Assembly: GCA_964370205.1 (NCBI GenBank)
Contig: CAYJIK010000003.1
Span: 1 to 61,242, forward strand
DNA length: 61,242 nucleotides
Reading direction: 5' to 3'
Source of the DNA: DAMCAP01 sp964370205
GTDB lineage: Bacteria > Bacillota > Clostridia > Oscillospirales > Ruminococcaceae
Position 1 is the first letter of the stretch. The number at the start of each line of letters is the position of its first letter. A model generated the notes under the pieces. That model had not been told where the DNA came from and searched no databases. It saw nothing but the letters and a program-made list of their open reading frames with translations. A program made the translations under genes and the position numbers. This document shows positions 51,501-59,780 of this stretch, in pieces.

Positions 51501-52571
51501 ATTACCTCTAAATGCCGCTTTTAGTCCCGCTGATATATCCCTCAAAACCTCATCGCCGAAGAAGTGACCCAGATTATCGTTTATGGCTTTGAAGTTGTCG
51601 ATATCCATGATGAAAAAGGTATGTTCTGCGCCTGTGTTCTTTCTAAGCTTTTCGGCTATGATATTCTCGGCGCTTATCTTGTTGTAGCAGTCGGTGAGCA
51701 GGTCCTTTTGAGAACGCTCCTCAATGGCTCGCTGTTCGTGGATGTCAATCCCTCGCCCCATAGCAAAAACAGGCATGTCAGCGGAGTTTTTCACGAACTT
51801 TGTGTCTATACTGTGGTATCTGTAGTTACCCGAGTCATGTAGCAGCCTTAAAACATATGTGCCTGTACGAATGGACTTTAACTCATCCATCATCTTTTCG
51901 TAAATAGGGATATCCTCTTCATGGATAAGCCCCACCTCAAAAAGCTGGCTTTCGTTTATCAGAGCATTTGCGCCAAACGCACTAAACCACCATTTACCGT
52001 AGAAAGAAATATTCCCCGTCCGTAAATCTATGGTGAAGTACCACTCGTCAGACAGTTCCTTCGTCTCGTAATTGAGTCGGCTTTTAGGTAGCTTATCGGC
52101 AAAATAAAAATCATAGTTGATGTCATTTTGCTCATAGTCAAACTCGGAGCGTAAATCTTTGATATAGCCAACATAATACTCCTCACCGTGGGAGCTTTCC
52201 AACCTAAGAAGGGTGATTTCACAGGGTAGTCGGCTACCTGTAGGCGTTATATGCATCCAGTTGAAGATATGCTTGCCGTTAGCCTTTGCTGCTTCAAAGT
52301 TTATGCGTGCCATCTCTTGGGACGGCACTCCGTTTGGCTGAAATTCGGGAGAAAACTCGAAAAACCTTACGAGAAACTCCTCGCCGCTTTCGATGTTAAA
52401 CATGTCCAATATATGCGAATTACACATGATGTTTACCATGTTTTTGTCCCAAAGGTTAAGACCGAACGGAACTGTCCCCAACATCGACTTTAATAGACCC
52501 TCCGCACCGATTTCGTCCTTGAATTCTTGAGGGCTATCGCTTTTGAGAAATAAACTATCATTGACGCTCAT
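48585..52571 (-). CDS. Multidomain c-di-GMP protein (PAS-GGDEF-GAF-PAS-GAF-GGDEF-EAL)
   Basis: About 1328 residues, no membrane helix. In the numbering of the longest frame: PAS-like sensor domains (about 25-280); GGDEF1 at 367-371 with the inhibitory RxxD site (RGND 358-361) and a full IDNFKAINDNLGH active site; GAF (about 480-640); PAS with a CYKILQGNDTPCPFC cysteine cluster (about 655-760); GAF (about 775-925), related to the first (RSYIFE...NT.EYCKEG in both); GGDEF2 at 1015-1019 without RxxD; and EAL at 1112-1114 with ISVNCS, EITET, DDFGSGYSNL, KIDM, AEGVE and QGYYYAKP, all expected of an active phosphodiesterase. ATG 52571 is used because AAAGGA abuts the upstream ATG 52580. Confidence 0.93.
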   Translation of the reverse strand: MSVNDSLFLKSDSPQEFKDEIGAEGLLKSMLGTVPFGLNLWDKNMVNIMCNSHILDMFNIESGEEFLVRFFEFSPEFQPNGVPSQEMARINFEAAKANGKHIFNWMHITPTGSRLPCEITLLRLESSHGEEYYVGYIKDLRSEFDYEQNDINYDFYFADKLPKSRLNYETKELSDEWYFTIDLRTGNISFYGKWWFSAFGANALINESQLFEVGLIHEEDIPIYEKMMDELKSIRTGTYVLRLLHDSGNYRYHSIDTKFVKNSADMPVFAMGRGIDIHEQRAIEERSQKDLLTDCYNKISAENIIAEKLRKNTGAEHTFFIMDIDNFKAINDNLGHFFGDEVLRDISAGLKAAFRGNDIVARIGGDEFIVFVSNLSDMNIIKQKAEMILDVYRKTYSGEYKDYSISGSVGIALYPGDGMTYNDLYQNADKALSHAKIQGKNRYVLYSPDFDMGTTRSTTKIENANRIASSFFDYDLISAVFNILYDRNGDNDSINLALSYLCQKYGADRSYIFETLDHCTTLSNTFEYCKEGIRSEIDNLQGIPYELFADFIGKAHNDIIYSNNLRETLEQDRAFEIMDDQGILSFVHAQIKRDGELTFFIGLDDCTKTRVWTEREINSLQYIGKLLSIILQGSRLRDELAALAITNRNSADILAKSDSIVYVSDLKTYDLLYLNELGQRTINATSTEDFLGKKCYKILQGNDTPCPFCTNHLLTEDEYYEWTYYNPTVDATFMLKDRLINFNGTMARLEIATDISKLVELEKSMSDRLADEHFLMECVEMLHSGREPNDSIHSLLEAVANYYQAERSYIFEKSECGKFISNTYEYCKEGEIAYKDRLQNLPIEELSFLLNKCETLNAFSMNINDLEIGSLEYELMQLQNLHDIIVSSIKIEGKEVTGFVGVDNSQKNKDKTAIIRTVAKFTATFLDETELVANLNKLSYYDMLTGIKNRHSYTLALKSIDQSIESLGVLYIDVLALSAINDSRGVTVGDGILVRLSEILYSIFEDKVYRVGGDEFVVLAVNVSEESFEASVAMLKERLKGETDFETSIGYTWNKNLNRAEKSLNDLDDGKNYARILLENLELEISGGKYIVYLQPQINLTSGKIESAEALVRRLGAGDRLQPPTYFLPFYEKEGIISKIDEFVLETVCKTLKSWKDSGANTLPVISVNCSRMTVSEHDIVERFAKICDKYGVERSKIVIEITETINGINDSMLAEIIGKFSDAGFLVSLDDFGSGYSNLNSLVVSDFDEIKIDMTIIDGIHKDKKSRTLTQVAITLCEGLDAVTSVAEGVECKEQHDILCEMGCKIGQGYYYAKPMPISEFGQKYLG

Positions 52572-52841
52572 TTTGTACATTCCTTTCTTAAACGGAAAGC
52601 GTTTCGTAGGCTACATTCTTTTTCTCAGTTTTATACATTTTAATCAAACTCAACCAATACAAAGCATGAAATTTGCATTTTACCCCATACAGTGCTGTAA
52701 TTGTGTTTAATTTTCTTCCATTTGCTCTAATTATATCACATATTTTATACAAATTCCAGTGTAATATTTCAAAAACTACTTGCCGAAAACTTGTGTAAAT
52801 TAATGAAAAACTCACAGGGATTCTTACGCTACGTTAAAGAC
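52572..52841. other. Leader and promoter region of the c-di-GMP gene
   Basis: AT-rich. The leader is about 150 nt; I compared it with the known c-di-GMP riboswitch core and see no match. Confidence 0.4.
52730..52758 (-). promoter_or_regulatory. Promoter of the c-di-GMP gene
   Basis: Minus strand TGGAAT (52753-52758), 17-nt spacer, TATAAT (52730-52735). An overlapping alternative uses TTGAAA-N17-TATAAA a little upstream. Confidence 0.6.
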
Positions 52842-52880
52842 AAAATAAAAAGTAGGAGCCTCCAAAAGGATAGCCCCTAC
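52842..52880 (-). terminator. Terminator after the adhesin gene
   Basis: GTAGGGGC/GAGCCTAC-type stem with one mismatch (52852-52859 and 52873-52880), followed by TTTTTATTTTG on the minus strand. Confidence 0.7.
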
Positions 52881-52928
52881 CTCTATAAATGTATTAAGAT
52901 GCCGTCCAAAGGGGTGTCTATGTGTTAC

Positions 52929-55900
52929 TTAAAGCGAACTGCCCATACCGGGGTTTAGCTTGTCGCTAAGCATTATCACATAGTGTGAGAAGTGCTGTGT
53001 CACAAACGTAACTGTTCCATTCACACGGTCATACACTGTCTCAACCGCTTTAATACTGCCGTCTGCGGAAATGTAGTAGACCACTACAGTGGAGCTTGAC
53101 GTTAAAGCAAGCGTTTCAGGCACTTTCACCGTAACTGTTCCGCCACCGAAATCGGAGATGCGTCTGCCGCCTACTGTGATGTATAGCTCATAGGTCGGTG
53201 AATTGCCTACTATCTCTTGTTGCTCCTCGGTTAGCTCTAAGGTGTTATTAACTTTGCGGATGACAATGGTGATATCTGCGCCGTTTGCCGACTCGGTCAC
53301 CGCATTTAATGCTTCGTTGTCAAACGTCATGGTGCCTATGTCGGATTTCACCTCGAATGTGGCTTCCTCGTTCTCTGCAAGGTCTTCAAGTTCGGTGCTG
53401 TCCAGCTCTACTTCTAGGCTGTCTGCACCTCTTGGAGTGTCAACTTCTATGGTGACCTTTGGTGCGTTGTCTGTGCCCTTTACTGCGTCAAGGGCGTTCT
53501 CAACTGCGTCCTCGAGGGTATTGTCGGGGATGTCTACCTTTGATGTGCCGCCGACTGTTGTCGGGTCTGCTTCGATGTCAACGTTGGTCTTGCCGCTACT
53601 TGTGGAGGGGCTTTGCACCTCGGGATAGGAGGTGTCATCGTCATTGTTGTCATCGTTGTCGGACGAGCCACTGTTTGAGTCGCTGATAGCTTTCCACTCC
53701 GCTATAATATCCGTGTCACCTGTGATGGTGGTGGGTGCGCCTGACCATCCGACAAAGGTATACCCTGTTCTGGTGGGCGTGGGTAATGAAAAATTTACAT
53801 TCGGAGCGAGTTTTGAATAAAGGGATTGGTATACGTTTGTAATGTTCAAATACTCTGTAGAGTCAGAGTTTGATATGATCGAAAAATCTACAGTTCCGCC
53901 ATTCGCATCTATTGTGATGAGGTAAATGGAATCCGGATTTGTTACTTGGACGTTCTCGAGTGTACCCTGTGAGAGAATTGTTCCAATGGCACTATCGCTG
54001 CTGTCCATATAAATGGTTCCTGCTGAGCTATCAATATTTCCGTTCGGTTCTACATAAATAATCCCACCGGGAGCGACTGTAAGCGTTTCTCCTGCTGTTA
54101 CTGTAAGCAATGCATCCGGCTTCACAATCAGATTTTTGCCGCCTGTGATGATTGCAGTGCCGCTTGGGACATTATTGTTGCCGTTTGCCAGAATGTAGTC
54201 CGTAGCTTGTGGGTGGTCTGTTATCACATCTTCCAGAGTGCGGTTATTCATAACCAAGTAAACTACATAGCTACCACCGACTTCAACATCAATATGTTCA
54301 TCGCCTGTGATTGAATTTGTGCTGTTAATTTGAAATGTGCCGCCCTCTGAAACTACAAGTTTTCCACCTGATTCTATGGTGAAATTCTCTACACCACTAT
54401 CAAACGTCCATTCCCCTGTGGCAAGTGTCACCTCATCGGGGATAGTAAAATTTGAGGTGTTAATCGTATAGTCATCTGTTAAGGTGACAGTGTTGGTGGT
54501 GGGGTCTACTGTAGTGAAGCTGCCGTTTGGATCAATTGCGGCGGCAAACTTTTCCGCCGGTGTAATATATCTCGTGAGGATAGGATAGCCGCTGTTGGAA
54601 GAGATACTGTCAGTCGCCCACATATAGTCACCGACTTGGTAGTTCTGTGCAGCGTTTAATAAATCAGCAGATTGCTTTAGGTCTTCGGTGGGGACGCCTT
54701 TGACGGTTGCGGTGTTTACGTTAGTTACTTCTGTTAAGCTTATGTCGACCATACCGATTGCGTAACTTGTCGCCCCATCAACTGTGCTGTCATAGTAGGA
54801 GTTAGCGAAATCGTTAGTGCTCGAGGTTCCTGCTACGCCACCTTTATGTATATCACCGCTACCTGTAGCTGCCACCGTGCCGACATGATAGGAGTTTGAG
54901 AAAGCACCATTCAAATTCTCTCCCAAAACACCGCCGACATAATGATCGCCTGCACCTGCTTCTACGGTTATATTGCCTATATGATAGCAGTTATTGAGTT
55001 CGGAGTAAGGGCCATTATTATAACCGAGTGCACCGCCTACGTGAACATCGGATCGAGAACTAAGGTCGGTTGTGACGTGGATATCTCCGACAAAGGAGCA
55101 ACTTTCCGTACTGCCATTGTTCATACCTACCACGCCACCTATACTCACAAAAAGTTCACCTGTTCCTGTGACACTCACACTCACATCACCTGTGACATGA
55201 ACGTTTTTGATAGGCCTTCTGTTGTATGCACCACCGATAAAGCCTACATAAAAGTCCTCTCCTTCGGAATTGCTCAACGTAAAGTTTTTATCAATATCAA
55301 TAGTCATATTTGATACAGTATGACCTTGGCCGTCAAATGTGCCTTTAAATGCACTGTGATACGATGTCCCAATAGGAACCCAAAGGCGATTATATCCACC
55401 GAGGTTGATATTGCCGCCCAGCTTTATTGTCTTATTTGCAAAGCTGTCTATTTTGAAATCTGTCGCTGTGCCGTTCACTATAGCCGCAAGCCCTGCGAGC
55501 TGTTCTGCGGTGGTTAAGGTGAAGGTGGTGTCGGTGGTGTTGTACCACGAGGTGTCATAATTCCCCTCATCTGTCCAGTCGTCAGGAGGGGTCTGGGTTA
55601 TGACGATACCACCTGAGCCGAGTTTTAGAATGCCTTGACTGTTGTCGGAGGTGATTTTGGCAAGGTCAGTATCTTTTACGGTGTAGCTGTTGGTGGAGTC
55701 AGAAGCGTCTGTATAGTCGGCAACAAGTAGGATGTTGTCCTCTTTAATGAGGTCGACTACACTGTAAGTCACAGCGTATGTTACCGGGTCTTGTTCAAAC
55801 TCCGCAACTTGTACACCTATGGTACTGCCAGCAAGTTCACCTGTGAGGTAAACCGGGTAGGTAATAAAAGCATTATCCGAATCCCGCGTACCTATTACCA

Positions 55901-58220
55901 TTAAATTCGAATCAATTCGGCTTCCCTCTGCACCTGCCTTATTATCTGTGATGTTGACATAACCTTCAATGGCAGTCATTGCAAAGAAGTTTGCGACACC
56001 GCCGCCTGCCTCTGTTGCGGTGTTGTCCGTGATATCGCCGCCCGTTAGGGTAATGCGTGGGCCGATTGCGCCCTCTCCGTTAAACATACCACCGCCTGCT
56101 CTTGCTTCGTTGCCTGTGATAGTACCGCTTGCCATGGTGAAAGCATTTCTGTTATCGCTGTCGGAACTATCTGCATTAAACACACCGCCGCCATGCTCTT
56201 GTGCGGTATTGCTTGTGATGTCACCGCCGTCCAAGGTGAATGTGCCTGTGTTAAACACACCACCGCCGTCACCTGTTGCGGTGTTGCCTGTGATGATACC
56301 GCCGTTCATGGTGAATGTGCCCTCGTTGTACACACCACCTCCGTCACCTGTTGCGGTGTTGCCTGTGATGGTGCCGCCGTTCATGGTGAATGTGCCCTCG
56401 TTNNNNNNNNNNNNNNNNNNNNNNNNNNNNNNNNNNNNNNNNNNNNNNNNNNNNNNNNNNNNNNNNNNNNNNNNNNNNNNNNNNNNNNNNNNNNNNNNNN
56501 NNCCACTGCCATGCGCTGCCGAGCCGCCTGTGATTGTTCCGCCTTTGTCTGCGCTCGTATCGGTGAGTGTTAGGTTGCTATTTATTTCCGTACTTATAAC
56601 TAATTTGTTCACATTCTCTGCCATGGATAGTACTTTATCGTTAAGGTCGAGTGTCACAGTGCCGGATACAGAAAGCGTAGTGCCAAGTGTTACATTTTCA
56701 AGTAGCTTTACCGTGCCATTTTCGCTCTCGTTGATTGCGTCTTGTAGGTCGCCGTATTTTTTTGTTACGTTACCTACTGTGCCTTCAGCAATTAATTCTG
56801 ACACGCCTGTTACAGTCACGCTGATATCAAAATTTTCGTGGCTTGCGCTTGATACCGTGATATCTATGTAAGCGTTTTTTGCGGTGGTTTCTCCGCTTAC
56901 AAGCGCAAACGAAAGAGCACCGTTTTCATCAATAGTCGGGGTTGTGCTAAATATGGAATCGCCGGTTACATCGGGAGTACTGAAAGTCGGGCCTGTTACT
57001 CCTGTGAGTAAAGAGGTTAAATCTATAGTTTCCGTTTCTCCATACAAAACATTCACAGAGTGGCTCACCTCGTCGTGTGAGGGCTTGCTCGCGCTAAAGG
57101 TCTTGGTGATTACGAATGGTGTGTTACTGCCTGTTAGGGTGACCGTTAGCGTGCCATCTGTTCCAAGGTTATCATTTGATACGGTGAAGTCTGTTATTAC
57201 AACAGTATCGGAGTTAAACCCATTAATGTCTTTGAAAGTTACACTCTTCACAAGTTCAGCAGGGTTTGCCGAATCAATGGCTTCTTGAAGGGTAAAGCCG
57301 CTTGCGAGATTTACAGCGACCCGGTACACGTATCCAAACCGCCCATCGTTCCAGTTCCAACCGGCGGCTTCTTCGTTGTAGTACATGCTGGCAGTGGAAC
57401 GAATTGATTCCACCCCGGTGCTAATTCCATCGGTATAATCTCCGTCGAAGTATACCGTTGACAAGGAGCAACCTGTAAACGCATCACTGCCTAGTGAAGT
57501 TAGGCCTGCAGGAAAAACAACAGTAGCTAAACTTTCAGATCTCCTAAACGCCTCTTCTCCAATGGTGGTAACACTATTCGGGATAACAATAGTGGTCAAG
57601 GCGGTATTAGCAAAGGCTATATTTCCTATTGTGGTCAATCCGTCGGGTAAAGTCACACCTGACAATTTGCTAGTCATAAATGCATGCGAACCAATAGTTT
57701 TTACATTACCCGGGACTGTATATTGCCCCGTTTTCCCTGTGGGAAATGCAACCAAAGTGGTCTCGTCTTCATTAAACAAAACTCCGTCCACGCTGGTAAA
57801 TTTAGGGTTATTTACAGCATTTATACTGATCAAATCGCGACAATTGCCAAACGCCTGCTCTATTGTTTCCACATATGTACCAAAGTTTATAGTGTCAAGC
57901 GCTGAACTCGCGAACGCATTCGCACCTATTGCGGTTACGTTATATTCCTTGCCATCGTTAGTAACTGTGTCGGGAATAGTGATTTTGGTTCCGGTATTCG
58001 TGTCAACCGCAGCTTTTTCACCGTCACCTACCTGCACAGTGCCGTTGTTACTACCGTCAGGTTCGGTCAATACTTTGAATGTTGCGTAAAATTCACTAGC
58101 ATTGCCTACATTCGCAGTGAATGTTGTGCCCACCGCCGCTTGTACCGGTAGCGCTGTGATCGGCATCATGCCTATCACGGTGCAGACTGCTAAAATCACG
58201 CTTAGAATCCTTTGTTTCAT
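52929..58220 (-). CDS. Large secreted adhesin-like repeat protein (BspA LRR, beta-helix repeats, GLUG, InlB-type repeat)
   Basis: About 1763 residues including a 100-N gap. The Sec signal peptide is MKQRILSVILAVCTVIGMMPITALPVQAA. A BspA-type leucine-rich region (about 75-290) has repeats such as VTTIGEEAFRRSESLATVVFPAGLTSLG. A Gly/Thr/Asn-rich beta-helix region (about 560-800) has near-identical 25-residue units (NEGTFTMNGGTITGNTATGDGGGV); a GLUG-like region (about 930-1230) alternates VGG and N-x-Y-H-x-G motifs. An InlB-type repeat (RTGYTFVGWSGAP...IIAEWKA, about 1490-1550) leads through an Asp/Asn/Ser linker to a C-terminal beta domain. There is no LPXTG or SLH anchor, so it may be released or held by partners. 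Likely role: surface adhesion. Confidence 0.9.
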   Translation of the reverse strand: MKQRILSVILAVCTVIGMMPITALPVQAAVGTTFTANVGNASEFYATFKVLTEPDGSNNGTVQVGDGEKAAVDTNTGTKITIPDTVTNDGKEYNVTAIGANAFASSALDTINFGTYVETIEQAFGNCRDLISINAVNNPKFTSVDGVLFNEDETTLVAFPTGKTGQYTVPGNVKTIGSHAFMTSKLSGVTLPDGLTTIGNIAFANTALTTIVIPNSVTTIGEEAFRRSESLATVVFPAGLTSLGSDAFTGCSLSTVYFDGDYTDGISTGVESIRSTASMYYNEEAAGWNWNDGRFGYVYRVAVNLASGFTLQEAIDSANPAELVKSVTFKDINGFNSDTVVITDFTVSNDNLGTDGTLTVTLTGSNTPFVITKTFSASKPSHDEVSHSVNVLYGETETIDLTSLLTGVTGPTFSTPDVTGDSIFSTTPTIDENGALSFALVSGETTAKNAYIDITVSSASHENFDISVTVTGVSELIAEGTVGNVTKKYGDLQDAINESENGTVKLLENVTLGTTLSVSGTVTLDLNDKVLSMAENVNKLVISTEINSNLTLTDTSADKGGTITGGSAAHGSXXXXXXXXXXXXXXXXXXXXXXXXXXXXXXXXXXNEGTFTMNGGTITGNTATGDGGGVYNEGTFTMNGGIITGNTATGDGGGVFNTGTFTLDGGDITSNTAQEHGGGVFNADSSDSDNRNAFTMASGTITGNEARAGGGMFNGEGAIGPRITLTGGDITDNTATEAGGGVANFFAMTAIEGYVNITDNKAGAEGSRIDSNLMVIGTRDSDNAFITYPVYLTGELAGSTIGVQVAEFEQDPVTYAVTYSVVDLIKEDNILLVADYTDASDSTNSYTVKDTDLAKITSDNSQGILKLGSGGIVITQTPPDDWTDEGNYDTSWYNTTDTTFTLTTAEQLAGLAAIVNGTATDFKIDSFANKTIKLGGNINLGGYNRLWVPIGTSYHSAFKGTFDGQGHTVSNMTIDIDKNFTLSNSEGEDFYVGFIGGAYNRRPIKNVHVTGDVSVSVTGTGELFVSIGGVVGMNNGSTESCSFVGDIHVTTDLSSRSDVHVGGALGYNNGPYSELNNCYHIGNITVEAGAGDHYVGGVLGENLNGAFSNSYHVGTVAATGSGDIHKGGVAGTSSTNDFANSYYDSTVDGATSYAIGMVDISLTEVTNVNTATVKGVPTEDLKQSADLLNAAQNYQVGDYMWATDSISSNSGYPILTRYITPAEKFAAAIDPNGSFTTVDPTTNTVTLTDDYTINTSNFTIPDEVTLATGEWTFDSGVENFTIESGGKLVVSEGGTFQINSTNSITGDEHIDVEVGGSYVVYLVMNNRTLEDVITDHPQATDYILANGNNNVPSGTAIITGGKNLIVKPDALLTVTAGETLTVAPGGIIYVEPNGNIDSSAGTIYMDSSDSAIGTILSQGTLENVQVTNPDSIYLITIDANGGTVDFSIISNSDSTEYLNITNVYQSLYSKLAPNVNFSLPTPTRTGYTFVGWSGAPTTITGDTDIIAEWKAISDSNSGSSDNDDNNDDDTSYPEVQSPSTSSGKTNVDIEADPTTVGGTSKVDIPDNTLEDAVENALDAVKGTDNAPKVTIEVDTPRGADSLEVELDSTELEDLAENEEATFEVKSDIGTMTFDNEALNAVTESANGADITIVIRKVNNTLELTEEQQEIVGNSPTYELYITVGGRRISDFGGGTVTVKVPETLALTSSSTVVVYYISADGSIKAVETVYDRVNGTVTFVTQHFSHYVIMLSDKLNPGMGSSL
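56195..56402. repeat. 75-bp tandem repeat array, interrupted by assembly gap
   Basis: Exact or nearly exact 75-bp units encode the 25-residue beta-helix repeat; a unit boundary at 56395 repeats the one at 56320. The array runs into the N gap at 56403, so the copy number is unknown. Confidence 0.85.
56403..56502. other. Assembly gap (100 N) inside the adhesin repeat array
   Basis: 100 N. The frame is written through it, but the real length is unknown and the count of 1763 residues is nominal. Confidence 0.95.
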
Positions 58221-58290
58221 GGAAAGCCTCCTGTTTTTTAATGTTGGTGTATTATAGATGAATGTAGTAGAAGTTATGTATTATTCGATA

Positions 58291-58319
58291 ATGATAGCAT
58301 AGAACAGTGACAGTTTCAA
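58291..58319 (-). promoter_or_regulatory. Promoter of the adhesin gene
   Basis: Minus strand TTGAAA (58314-58319), 17-nt spacer ending TGC, TATCAT (58291-58296). Confidence 0.6.
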
Positions 58320-58391
58320 GGGGTGGGGATGAATTGGTTTTATTTGTGCATTGTGCTGACAATCAGAGGGTTAGGCTGACGGATACGTCAA

Positions 58392-58420
58392 TGGACAACG
58401 GTTTTATGCTGTGATATAAT
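58392..58420 (+). promoter_or_regulatory. Promoter of the aldo/keto reductase gene
   Basis: TGGACA (58392-58397), 17-nt spacer, TATAAT (58415-58420). Confidence 0.65.
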
Positions 58421-58432
58421 TGTAATAATACA

Positions 58433-58461
58433 CAAAGGCATTGCGGAGGGCGATGCCTTTG
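58433..58461 (+). promoter_or_regulatory. Leader hairpin with GGAGG loop
   Basis: 12-bp stem CAAAGGCATTGC/GCGATGCCTTTG (one G-T pair) closed by loop GGAGG, lying 7 nt before the true AAGGAGG ribosome site of the next gene. No T tract follows, so it is not a terminator. Confidence 0.55.
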
Positions 58462-58482
58462 CAAAATTAAGGAGGCGGCGCA

Positions 58483-59607
58483 ATGCTAAAAACAACATTC
58501 GAGACAATAAACGTAGAAACATCTCTGCTCGGCTTCGGCTGTATGCGTTTCCCGACTAAGGACGGCAAGATTGACCGTGAACAGGCGTCTGTGATGCTAC
58601 AGCACGCACTGGACAACGGCGTTACCTACTTCGACACAGCGTGGATGTACCACAACCACGAGTCGGAGGAGTTCGTCGGCGAGTTCTTCAAGGACAAAAA
58701 GCGTGACACCTTCATGCTCGCTACCAAACTGCCCACCTACCTACTCGAAGAAGAAAAGGACACAATGGAGTACTTCACCAAACAACTCGAGAAGCTCCAG
58801 ACAGATTATGTGGACTTCTACCTACTCCACGCCATAAACAAGGAGCGTTTTGCGCTATGTCAGAAGCTGGGCGTTATGGACATAATGATTAAGCTGAAGA
58901 AAGAGGGTAAAATCAAATCTATCGGCTTTAGCTTCCACGGCAAAAACGAGGAGTTCCCGGCGATAGCGGACGCATTCCCGTGGGACTTTGCGCAAATACA
59001 GCACAACTACATAGACAACACCGTCACTGACTCGTTCTTCCTGAACGAAACACTTCGTGTCCGTGGGATACCTGCGGTTATCATGGAGCCTGTAAGGGGT
59101 GGTTCGCTTGCGAAGTTGCCTGATGAGGTTGAGGCGATACTCAAAGCGCAAAACGAAAAGAGAAGTATAGCGTCATGGGCGATACGCTGGGTGGCAGCAG
59201 AGCCGAATGTCAAGGTGGTACTGTCCGGCATGAGCACACTGGAGCAGGTGAAGGACAATATCGCAACGCTTGCTGACAAGAGTAGCCTGCTTTGTGACGA
59301 TGCGAGAGCGACAGTCAACAAAGCGGTTGAGAAGCTTGTGAGCTATAAGACTGTGCCATGTACAGCGTGTGCTTATTGTATGGACTGTCCGTTTGGGGTG
59401 AATATCCCCGGCGTGTTTACCATGTATAACGAGTATAAGATGTTTGGAAACACCGAGCGTGCGAAAAATGCGTATGCGAATATGACAGAGAAGAATACTT
59501 CTGTGGCGAATTGTACTGCTTGTGGGAAGTGCTCACCGCTATGTCCGCAGATGATAGCGATACCTGAAAGGTTGCAAGAGGTGCATAAGGAACTGTCTGC
59601 ACTTTAG
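58483..59607 (+). CDS. Aldo/keto reductase with C-terminal ferredoxin domain
   Basis: 374 residues. The N-terminal 280 residues form the TIM-barrel aldo/keto reductase (LGFGCMRFPTKDGKID, the catalytic region YFDTAWMYHNHESEEFVG, Lys in FMLATKLPTY, His in FYLLHAI). The C-terminal domain has two 4Fe-4S sets, CTACAYCMDCPFGVNIP and CTACGKCSPLCPQ. This AKR-ferredoxin fusion is common in anaerobes; substrate unknown. ATG 58483 has AAGGAGG upstream. Its leader carries a hairpin with a GGAGG loop. Confidence 0.93.
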   Translation: MLKTTFETINVETSLLGFGCMRFPTKDGKIDREQASVMLQHALDNGVTYFDTAWMYHNHESEEFVGEFFKDKKRDTFMLATKLPTYLLEEEKDTMEYFTKQLEKLQTDYVDFYLLHAINKERFALCQKLGVMDIMIKLKKEGKIKSIGFSFHGKNEEFPAIADAFPWDFAQIQHNYIDNTVTDSFFLNETLRVRGIPAVIMEPVRGGSLAKLPDEVEAILKAQNEKRSIASWAIRWVAAEPNVKVVLSGMSTLEQVKDNIATLADKSSLLCDDARATVNKAVEKLVSYKTVPCTACAYCMDCPFGVNIPGVFTMYNEYKMFGNTERAKNAYANMTEKNTSVANCTACGKCSPLCPQMIAIPERLQEVHKELSAL

Positions 59608-59672
59608 ATAAGAGCCTAAACCGAAAAAGCAGTCGCTACGTAATAAAAGTAAATTTGTAATTGATAAAAAAC

Positions 59673-59750
59673 GTAGGGGCGTACCTGTGTGTGCGCCCGA
59701 AACAGTTGGTAAACCCAGCGTTTCGGGCGGTCACATAGGACCGCCCCTAC
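59673..59750. repeat. Palindromic GTAGGGGCG repeat, copy 2
   Basis: Same palindrome as 9744-9822, inverted. The shared flank (GTTTTTGTGCATT) extends beyond the palindrome to 59765. It lies between converging genes and may serve as their terminator. Confidence 0.85.
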
Positions 59751-59780
59751 GTTTTTGTGCATTAATATAACTAGGTAGTT

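Noticed and set aside
52572..52723. c-di-GMP riboswitch before the GGDEF/EAL gene
   Set aside because: The leader does not show the conserved GEMM core sequences or paired loops.
55969..56871. 300-residue plus frame opposite the adhesin repeats
   Set aside because: Antisense of a repetitive gene and runs through the N gap.
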